A stretch of 10,065 nucleotides of DNA. Origin: CBDUVZ01 sp965370805 (GTDB lineage: Bacteria > Hydrothermota > Tepidihabitantia > Tepidihabitantales > Tepidihabitantaceae). How positions within the stretch are numbered: the first letter of the stretch is position 1; every line of letters begins with the position of its first letter. The position numbers and the translations under genes were made by a program. The stretch spans positions 1-10,065 of the forward strand of contig CBDUVZ010000112.1 of the NCBI GenBank assembly GCA_965370805.1, written 5' to 3'. Below, in pieces: positions 1-4,990 of the stretch. The notes beneath the pieces were generated by a model. It worked only from the letters and a program-made list of their open reading frames with translations. It did not search any database and had not been told where the DNA came from.

Positions 1-1
1 A

Positions 2-32
2 ACCACGGATGGACACGGATAGACACAGATGA
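2..32. repeat. 31-nt intergenic repeat, copy 1 (10-nt period)
   Basis: This is the first of two near-identical 31-nt copies; the other is at 83-113 and differs at three positions. Each copy is itself three ~10-nt units of the form RACACRGATR (for example gacacggata, gacacagatg). Nothing in it looks coding. It resembles the short reiterated phrases common between genes of some uncultivated bacterial lineages, which is an impression from memory. The function is unknown. Confidence 0.8.
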
Positions 33-37
33 AGGCG

Positions 38-60
38 GAAGTCAGAGGTCAGAGGGCAGA
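38..60. repeat. Short CAGAGG-type tandem reiteration
   Basis: The stretch repeats gtcagagg / tcagaggg / cagat with a 7-8 nt period. The same phrase returns at 119-145 and 389-429, so it is a dispersed low-complexity family in this intergenic region. It directly follows copy 1 of the 31-nt element, and the second set follows copy 2 in the same order. This suggests a compound repeat unit was duplicated. Confidence 0.6.
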
Positions 61-82
61 TTGCGGAAGCGGGCCGGAATAG

Positions 83-113
83 ACCACAGATAAACACGGA
101 TAGACACAGATGA
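83..113. repeat. 31-nt intergenic repeat, copy 2 (10-nt period)
   Basis: This is the second copy of the element at 2-32, matching it at 28 of 31 positions. It is again followed within a few bases by a gtcagag-type reiteration. The conserved order (31-nt element, then gtcagag run) supports duplication of a larger unit. Confidence 0.8.
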
Positions 114-118
114 GGATA

Positions 119-145
119 GAAGTCAGAGTGCAGAGTGCAGAAGTC
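119..145. repeat. Short GTCAGAGTGCAG-type tandem reiteration
   Basis: The phrase cagagtg occurs twice in a row, flanked by gaagtc on both sides (119-124 and 140-145). It belongs to the same family as 38-60 and 389-429. No coding signal is seen. Confidence 0.6.
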
Positions 146-150
146 AAAAC

Positions 151-177
151 CGCCAAGGCCGCCAAGAGCGCCAGGGT
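151..177. repeat. 9-nt tandem repeat, three units (CGCCAAGRS)
   Basis: Three consecutive 9-nt units begin at 151, 160 and 169 (cgccaaggc, cgccaagag, cgccagggt). It is a third short-phrase family in the same non-coding stretch. The 9-nt period would keep an open frame, which helps explain the spurious open frames here. Confidence 0.6.
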
Positions 178-180
178 GGA

Positions 181-271
181 TTTGGAGTGCGGCAGCAGGG
201 CTGCCGCTTTTTCCTCCGGAAGCGATGCTTCCGGTTATCCAAAGCGGCGGCTGTCGCAGCCGCAGTCCAAA
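181..271. repeat. Nested palindromic element (REP/BIME-like)
   Basis: The left arm (181-210) and right arm (241-271) are imperfect inverted copies of each other. About 25 of 30 positions can pair, and both ends carry TTTGGA/TCCAAA. They are centred on a perfect hairpin at 216-234 (CCGGAAGC, loop GAT, GCTTCCGG). Each arm also folds alone: 189-207 (GCGGCAGC, loop AGG, GCTGCCGC) and 247-263 (GCGGCTG, loop TCG, CAGCCGC). The element can therefore form one long hairpin or three short ones with 3-nt loops. This layout is like bacterial REP/BIME-type dispersed palindromes. No transposase is present in the window. Confidence 0.65.
189..212 (+). terminator. Possible intrinsic terminator (8-bp GC stem plus T5)
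   Basis: A perfect 8-bp GC-rich stem (189-196 with 200-207) and a 3-nt loop are followed at once by five T residues (208-212), the classic rho-independent layout. It would stop transcription entering from a gene left of the window. The stem is also one arm of the palindromic element at 181-271, so the T run may be incidental to that repeat. Confidence 0.4.
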
Positions 272-299
272 GGCGGTATCCGGGGTGGTTGCTTCCGGC

Positions 300-327
300 T
301 TTACAAGGCGCGGCTGAGCCATATTAT
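300..327 (+). promoter_or_regulatory. Sigma70-like promoter candidate for the operon
   Basis: TTTACA (300-305) and TATTAT (322-327) each match the sigma70 -35 and -10 consensus at five of six positions, with a 16-nt spacer. Transcription would begin near 334, leaving a leader of about 120 nt before purE. It lies downstream of the terminator-like hairpin and upstream of a close-packed operon, where a promoter is expected. The sigma specificity of this organism is unknown. Confidence 0.35.
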
Positions 328-350
328 GGAGTATGGCGTGTGAGGAAATG

Positions 351-377
351 TCCAATGACCAAGTCCCAATGTCCAAG
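351..377. repeat. Direct repeat of a TCCAATGACCAAG-like phrase
   Basis: Two adjacent related units, 13 nt (351-363) and 14 nt (364-377), share the pattern TCC(C)AATG-(A/T)CCAAG. They lie in the presumed leader of the operon. This is another short-phrase family distinct from the ones further left. Confidence 0.55.
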
Positions 378-388
378 GCGGGAGGAAA

Positions 389-429
389 GGTCAGAAGGCA
401 GAGTGCAGATATCAGAGTGCAGAATGAGG
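389..429. repeat. CAGAGTGCAG-type reiteration in the purE leader
   Basis: Phrases of the form (t)cagaaggcagagtgcag and atcagagtgcagaat recur here, the same family as 38-60 and 119-145. It ends about 25 nt before the purE start and just upstream of its ribosome-binding site. Confidence 0.5.
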
Positions 430-455
430 AAATTGCCAGAGAGGTGGAGTAGGAA

Positions 456-1007
456 ATGACCAGAAAACAGTCTGCTCAGTCCGGTCGGAAGCCGGGGACG
501 ACCAGGCCGGTAGTTGCAGTTGTGATGGGCAGCGAGCATGACTTGGATGTCATGCGCGAGGCGCTTGGGGTTCTTGACAAGTTTATGATTCCCTATGAGG
601 TCGCGGTTATTTCGGCCCACCGGTCGCCGGACCGGTGCCGGGTTTTCGCCCGGGGCGCGGCGCGGCGGGGAATCAGGGTCGTTATCGCGGGCGCGGGTAA
701 GGCCGCGCATCTGGCCGGGGTGATTGCGAGCCACACGGTTCTGCCGGTCATCGGCGTGCCGATTGACGCCGGTATGGCCGGGTTGGACGCGCTGTTGTCC
801 ACCGCGCAGATGCCGCGGGGAGTGCCGGTCGCGTCGATGGCGGTCGGGCGTTCGGGCGCGGCGAATGCGGCGCTCTACGCGGTTTCGGTCCTGGCCCTGA
901 GCGATAAGGTCCTGGCCCGGAAGCTGACCACGTTCCGGCGGGGACTGGGCACCGGCGTCGCGCGGAGTTCGCGCGAAGTGGCGCGCCGGTTGAAGGCCGG
1001 GCAGTAG
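456..1007 (+). CDS. purE: N5-carboxyaminoimidazole ribonucleotide mutase (PurE, class I)
   Basis: A cytoplasmic enzyme of de novo purine synthesis that converts N5-CAIR to CAIR. The 183 residues carry the family signatures: VMGSEHD near residues 23-29 (usually MGSxSD), SAHRSPDR at 53-60 with the catalytic-type His55, AGAGKAAHLAG at 78-88, PVIGVP, and a QMPRGVPV block followed by VGRSGAANAAL. The GAGxAAHL form is the class I (mutase) type, which normally works with PurK; no purK is visible here. Compared with E. coli PurE there is an extra N-terminal tail of roughly 18 polar residues. The start is supported by a purine-rich GAGGTGGAG at 441-449, 6 nt before the ATG. His at the second Ser of GSxSD is unusual. 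It is the first gene of the operon, and 11 nt separate it from the next. Confidence 0.93.
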   Translation: MTRKQSAQSGRKPGTTRPVVAVVMGSEHDLDVMREALGVLDKFMIPYEVAVISAHRSPDRCRVFARGAARRGIRVVIAGAGKAAHLAGVIASHTVLPVIGVPIDAGMAGLDALLSTAQMPRGVPVASMAVGRSGAANAALYAVSVLALSDKVLARKLTTFRRGLGTGVARSSREVARRLKAGQ

Positions 1008-1018
1008 CAGGTGCGACG

Positions 1019-1678
1019 ATGCTTTGCGGATTGCTGCTGGGCCTTGCCATTCTGCCGGGGCAAGTGATGACCGCACCGGTGGAGCTGGTTTCCCTTCCGG
1101 CCCCGGATACGGTCGGGGCAGTGACAGTCGAGGCCGCGATTCACGGACGTCGTTCGGTCCGGGTGTACGATACCGATTCGCTTGCCATCGAGGAGATCGG
1201 GCAACTGCTCTGGGCCGCGCAGGGCAGGACGTCGCGCCGGGGTTTCCGGACCACGCCTTCGGCGGGCGCTACTTTCCCGATTGAGCTTTACCTTGTTACC
1301 GGCCGGGTGCGGGGTTTGAAGCGCGGCGTCTATCATTATATTCCCGAGGAGCACGCGCTCGAACCGCTGGGCCATGACAAGGTCATCTACCTGCTGCGCG
1401 ACGCGGCGCTGGGTCAGGCGTGCATCGAGACCGCGGCCGTCAACCTTGTGCTGGGTTGTGTCTACCGCCGCACCACGGCCAGGTACGGCGACCGGGGGAA
1501 GATGTACGTCCACATGGAGGCGGGCCATATCGGGCAGAACGTCCACCTGCAGTGTGAGGCCCTGGGCCTGGGCACGGTGATGGTCGGCGCGTTCGACCCG
1601 AAGCGGGTGAAGCAGGTTCTGCGAATCGACACCCATCCGATATACATCATGCCGGTGGGGCGCAAGCGAAAGGGGTAG
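1019..1678 (+). CDS. SagB/ThcOx-type nitroreductase-family flavoprotein, probably exported
   Basis: A probable FMN-dependent oxidoreductase of the nitroreductase superfamily; the substrate is unknown. Visible landmarks are GRRSVRVY at 43-50 (FMN phosphate-binding type RRSxR), IGQLLWAAQG at 60-69, TPSAGATFPIELYLV from 79, GVYHY, and EAGHIGQNVHLQ from 167 followed by ALGLGTVMVGAFD. These match the SagB-type dehydrogenase subgroup, and 219 residues is the usual single-domain size. Residues 1-19 are hydrophobic (MLCGLLLGLAILPGQVMTA) and look like a signal peptide ending near a TA-P junction, though the usual positive charge at the extreme N-terminus is missing. AGGTG at 1009-1013 can serve as its ribosome-binding site. 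It lies between purE and purC with 11-nt and 4-nt gaps, so it is co-transcribed, but nothing in the sequence gives it a purine role. Confidence 0.82.
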   Translation: MLCGLLLGLAILPGQVMTAPVELVSLPAPDTVGAVTVEAAIHGRRSVRVYDTDSLAIEEIGQLLWAAQGRTSRRGFRTTPSAGATFPIELYLVTGRVRGLKRGVYHYIPEEHALEPLGHDKVIYLLRDAALGQACIETAAVNLVLGCVYRRTTARYGDRGKMYVHMEAGHIGQNVHLQCEALGLGTVMVGAFDPKRVKQVLRIDTHPIYIMPVGRKRKG

Positions 1679-1682
1679 CACT

Positions 1683-2576
1683 ATGCTGGTTCTGAATACC
1701 GAGTTGCCCGGGATACCGCCCGCAAGCCGGGGCAAGGTGCGGGATATCTTTCACGTCGGGCCTGACCTGCTGATTGTCACAACCGACCGGATTTCGGCGT
1801 TCGACGTGGTGCTGCCGGACGGGATACCGGACAAGGGCCGGGTCCTGACCCAGCTTTCGGCGTTCTGGTTCAGGCGATTCGCGGACGTGATTCCCAACCA
1901 CCTGATGACGACCGACCCGGAGTTGTTTCCGAAGGAGCTGCATCCTTTCCGGGACGTCCTCGACGGCCGGGCGATGCTGGTGAAGCACGCCCAGCCGCTG
2001 CCGGTCGAATGCGTTGTCCGGGGATACCTGGCCGGGAGCGGCTGGCGGGAGTACCAGGCTTCGGGTTCGGTCTGCGGTATCAAGCTGCCCGAGGGTCTGG
2101 AGCAGGCGCAGGAACTGCCCGAGCCGATCTTCACGCCGTCGACCAAGGCCCAGACCGGGCACGATGAGAATATCACGATGGAGCAGATGGCCGGGATGGT
2201 CGGCAAGGGTCCGGCCGAGATGGCGCGGGAAGTCTCGCTGAGAATCTACAACCAGGCGGCGAAGCACGCGCTCGCCAAAGGGATTATCATCGCGGACACC
2301 AAGTTCGAGTTCGGGTTCATCGAAGGCCGGTTGGCACTGATTGACGAAGTGCTGACTCCTGATTCGTCACGCTTCTGGGACGTGGGCGACTACAAGGTCG
2401 GGGTCTCGCCGTCGAGCTTCGACAAGCAGTTCGTCCGGGACTATCTGGAGACGCTTGACTGGGACAAGACCCCGCCCGGACCCGGGCTGCCGGCAACGGT
2501 AATCGAGGGCACGACCGCGCGCTACCGCGAGGCGTACCGGCGCTTGACCGGGAACGAACTTGCGACGGGCAGTTGA
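1683..2576 (+). CDS. purC: Phosphoribosylaminoimidazole-succinocarboxamide synthase (SAICAR synthetase)
   Basis: ATP-dependent ligation of CAIR with aspartate to give SAICAR, the step directly after PurE in the purine pathway; cytoplasmic. Family motifs are clear: GKVRDIF at 17-23, TDRISAFDVVLPDGIPDKG from 34, ECVVRGYLAGSGWREY, EPIFTPSTKAQTGHDENI, GIIIADTKFEFGF and LIDEVLTPDSSRFWD. At 297 residues it is the longer PurC form (about 300), not the ~240-residue form of E. coli. The ATG is preceded by AGGGG at 1671-1675 with 7-nt spacing, and that site overlaps the end of the upstream gene, which implies coupled translation. The reading frame is intact, with nothing missing. Confidence 0.96.
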   Translation: MLVLNTELPGIPPASRGKVRDIFHVGPDLLIVTTDRISAFDVVLPDGIPDKGRVLTQLSAFWFRRFADVIPNHLMTTDPELFPKELHPFRDVLDGRAMLVKHAQPLPVECVVRGYLAGSGWREYQASGSVCGIKLPEGLEQAQELPEPIFTPSTKAQTGHDENITMEQMAGMVGKGPAEMAREVSLRIYNQAAKHALAKGIIIADTKFEFGFIEGRLALIDEVLTPDSSRFWDVGDYKVGVSPSSFDKQFVRDYLETLDWDKTPPGPGLPATVIEGTTARYREAYRRLTGNELATGS

Positions 2577-2585
2577 TTCGCCCTG

Positions 2586-3608
2586 ATGCTCGTATCCGAT
2601 TTCGACTACGAACTCCCCAGGGAACTGATTGCCCAGCACCCGGCGTCGAGTCGCGACCGGTCGCGGTTGCTCGTGCTCGAACGGGAGACCGGCCGGGTTT
2701 CTGACGACAAGTTCACCGACATCGGGAAATGGCTGCGAGCGGACGACCTGCTGGTGCTGAACAATACGCGGGTAATCCCGGCGAGAATCTTCGGTCAGTT
2801 GCCGACCGGCGGACGCTTGGAACTGCTGCTCCTGCGCTGCATCAGGCCCGGGGTCTGGGAAGCGCTCTCCCGGCCGGCGCGCAAAGCGAGGCCGGGAACC
2901 GCGGTGCAGTTCGGCGAGTACAGCGCGAAAGTGCTGGAGCGGAAGCCGGACGGGCTGCGGGTCGTGGAGTTCACGCCACCTGACGTCGGGAAGCTGCTCG
3001 ATGACCAGGGAGAGCTGGCGCTGCCGCCGTACATCCGGGAGAAGTGTGAGGAACCGGAGCGGTATCAGACTGTGTACGCGGAGCGGGACGGCGCGGTGGC
3101 CGCTCCGACCGCGGGGCTGCATTTCACGCCCGAGCTGCTCGCCGGCCTGAAGCAGAACGGCGTCGAGCCGGTCGAGTTGACGCTCCACGCCGGCCTGGGT
3201 ACGTTCCGGCCGGTGAAGACCGAGACCGTCGAGGAGCACACGATGCACCCCGAGGAGTTCGAGTTGACCGGCGCGGCCGCGGACCGGATCAATGCGGCCC
3301 TGGAGCAGGGAAGACGGATTGTCTGCGTGGGCACGACGACAGTGCGGGTGGTCGAGAGCCAGGCGGAGAAGACCGCTGACGGCTGGCGCGTGCGGCCGGG
3401 CAAGGGGCAGACCGACTGGTACATCTTCCCGGGTTACGAATGGCGCGTGGTCGGCGCGCTGCTGACCAATTTCCATCTGCCCCGGTCAACCCTGCTGATG
3501 CTGGTCAGCGCGCTTGCGACCCGCGAGCGGATACTCGCGGCATATGAGCACGCGGTCCGGGAGCGGTATCGATTCTACAGCTTCGGTGATGCGATGCTGA
3601 TTGTCTAG
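2586..3608 (+). CDS. queA: S-adenosylmethionine:tRNA ribosyltransferase-isomerase
   Basis: QueA transfers and isomerises the ribosyl group of SAM onto preQ1-modified tRNA, forming epoxyqueuosine in the anticodon loop of GUN-decoding tRNAs. The 340 residues have the usual family length and blocks: DFDYELPRELIAQHP at the N-terminus, DLLVLNNTRVIPARIFG, APTAGLHFT, LHAGLGTFRPV with EEHTMHPEEFEL, GTTTVRVVES, and GYEWRVVGALLTNFHLP near the C-terminus. It begins 9 nt after purC. No strong Shine-Dalgarno is seen before the ATG, so translation may rely on coupling to purC. The protein starts directly in the conserved DFDYELP block, which fixes the start. Other queuosine genes (tgt, queG, queCDEF) are not in the window. 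Confidence 0.96.
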   Translation: MLVSDFDYELPRELIAQHPASSRDRSRLLVLERETGRVSDDKFTDIGKWLRADDLLVLNNTRVIPARIFGQLPTGGRLELLLLRCIRPGVWEALSRPARKARPGTAVQFGEYSAKVLERKPDGLRVVEFTPPDVGKLLDDQGELALPPYIREKCEEPERYQTVYAERDGAVAAPTAGLHFTPELLAGLKQNGVEPVELTLHAGLGTFRPVKTETVEEHTMHPEEFELTGAAADRINAALEQGRRIVCVGTTTVRVVESQAEKTADGWRVRPGKGQTDWYIFPGYEWRVVGALLTNFHLPRSTLLMLVSALATRERILAAYEHAVRERYRFYSFGDAMLIV

Positions 3609-3616
3609 CGAGCGGT

Positions 3617-4990
3617 ATGAGAGAGATGACTGTCCTCGAACTCCTGGAAGCGACCGGCGGCCGGCTGCTGCGCCACGGCGAGCCGGTGCTGCGGGGAGTA
3701 GCAATCGACTCCCGCAAGGTCAAGCCGGGCGAGCTGTTCGTGGCAATCAAGGGCGACCGGTTCGACGGCCACCGGTTCATCGCGGGCGCGGTCGAGAACG
3801 GCGCGAGCGTGGTCCTACTTTCCGACCCCCGGTTCGCGCCCGACCGCGGCGCGGTTGTCCGGGTCCGGGATACCCGGAAGGCGCTGGGCGACCTGGCGGC
3901 GTTTTATCGCAAGCGGCTCGGGGTCCGGGTGCTGGCGGTCACCGGCAGCAACGGCAAGACGACCGTGCGGCGGATGGCCGCGGCAATCCTTTCCCGTACG
4001 TTCCGGGTGGTCGAAGCGCCCGAGAACTACAACAACGAGATCGGCGTGCCGCTGACCGTTTTCGGGCTGGAGCCGGACACCGAAGTCGGAGTGTTCGAGA
4101 TCGAGATGAACGAACCCGATGGCACGCGGCAGTTGGCCCGGGTCTGCCGACCTGAAGTCGGGGTGGTGACCAATGTCGGCGATGCCCATCTTGAGACGAT
4201 GAAGAACCGCCGCGGAGTGGCGCGGGAGAAAGCCGAACTGCTCGAGGAGTTGCCGGAGTCCGGGACCGCGGTCCTGAACGCCGACGACCGGCTGGTGATG
4301 GAGATTGGCAAGAAGCACTGCAGTTGCCGCCGGGTGACGTTCGGGCTGGAGAGCAAAGCGGACGTGTTCGCGACCGACGTGCGGGACCTTGGGCTTGACG
4401 GGACCCGGTTTCTGCTCCAGGGGCGGCACGAAATGCGCGTCCCGGTGCCGGGGAGGTTCAATCTGGCCAACTGCCTTGCGGCCTGCGGCGCGGCCCATGC
4501 CCTGGGTGTCGGGTTCGCGGGGATGGCCGCCGGACTTGCCGGTTTCCGGCCCCCGCGGATGCGGCTCGCGGTCCGGCGCCTGGGGGAGACCGTCCTGATT
4601 GACGATTCATACAACTCGAATCCCCAGTCGGTTCGGGCGGCGCTGGAACTCCTCCGCGGGAGCGCGCCGGCCGGGAAGCGGGTGGCGTTGCTCGGCGACA
4701 TGCTCGAACTCGGGGCCGACGCGGTCCGGTTCCACAGCGAGCTGGGTCAACTGGCGGCGGACTGCGCGGACCGGGTGTTATTCGTCGGCCCGCTGTGCGA
4801 GCACGCCGCTTCGGTGGCAATCAAAGCCGGGATGAAACCGGAATGCATGCGGCTCTATGGCACGAGCGGGCAGGTCCGGGCCGAACTGTTTGACATGGTC
4901 AAGCCCGGAGATACAATCCTCGTCAAAGGTTCGCGGGCAATGAGTATGGAACTGATAGTGCAGAACTTAGTGGAGCATTATGGCGAATAA
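3617..4990 (+). CDS. murF: UDP-N-acetylmuramoyl-tripeptide--D-alanyl-D-alanine ligase
   Basis: A cytoplasmic Mur ligase that adds D-Ala-D-Ala to UDP-MurNAc-tripeptide, the last soluble step of peptidoglycan precursor synthesis. The 457 residues show the Mur ligase order: an N-terminal substrate domain (AIDSRKVKPGELFVAIKG), the ATP-binding GSNGKTT at 110-116, NYNNEIGVPLT (the MurF-specific block), VTNVGDAHLE, then the C-terminal domain with IDDSYNSNPQSVRAALE, LLGDMLELG and LVKGSRAMSME. The NNEIGVP and SYNSNP blocks favour MurF over MurC/D/E. The start could be the ATG at 3617 or the one at 3626 (MTVLELLEATGG); neither has a convincing ribosome-binding site. It follows queA by 8 nt and overlaps the next gene by 11 nt (4980-4990). 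No neighbouring mraY/murD/murE are seen, so this murF appears separated from a classic division-cell-wall cluster. Confidence 0.95.
   Translation: MREMTVLELLEATGGRLLRHGEPVLRGVAIDSRKVKPGELFVAIKGDRFDGHRFIAGAVENGASVVLLSDPRFAPDRGAVVRVRDTRKALGDLAAFYRKRLGVRVLAVTGSNGKTTVRRMAAAILSRTFRVVEAPENYNNEIGVPLTVFGLEPDTEVGVFEIEMNEPDGTRQLARVCRPEVGVVTNVGDAHLETMKNRRGVAREKAELLEELPESGTAVLNADDRLVMEIGKKHCSCRRVTFGLESKADVFATDVRDLGLDGTRFLLQGRHEMRVPVPGRFNLANCLAACGAAHALGVGFAGMAAGLAGFRPPRMRLAVRRLGETVLIDDSYNSNPQSVRAALELLRGSAPAGKRVALLGDMLELGADAVRFHSELGQLAADCADRVLFVGPLCEHAASVAIKAGMKPECMRLYGTSGQVRAELFDMVKPGDTILVKGSRAMSMELIVQNLVEHYGE

Noticed and set aside
1..145. Possible CRISPR array from the two 31-nt repeats
   Set aside because: There are only two copies, with an internal 10-nt period, and the spacer itself contains a repeat family that recurs elsewhere. 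No cas genes are present.
110..459. Plus-strand open frames within the intergenic region (for example 110-343 and 187-459)
   Set aside because: They run through tandem short repeats and three hairpins, have no ribosome-binding site or family similarity, and one overlaps the purE start. They are best read as non-coding repeat DNA.
324..1076. 250-codon minus-strand frame across purE and its leader
   Set aside because: It covers purE, whose motifs are definite, and its translation is low-complexity Arg/Pro-rich.
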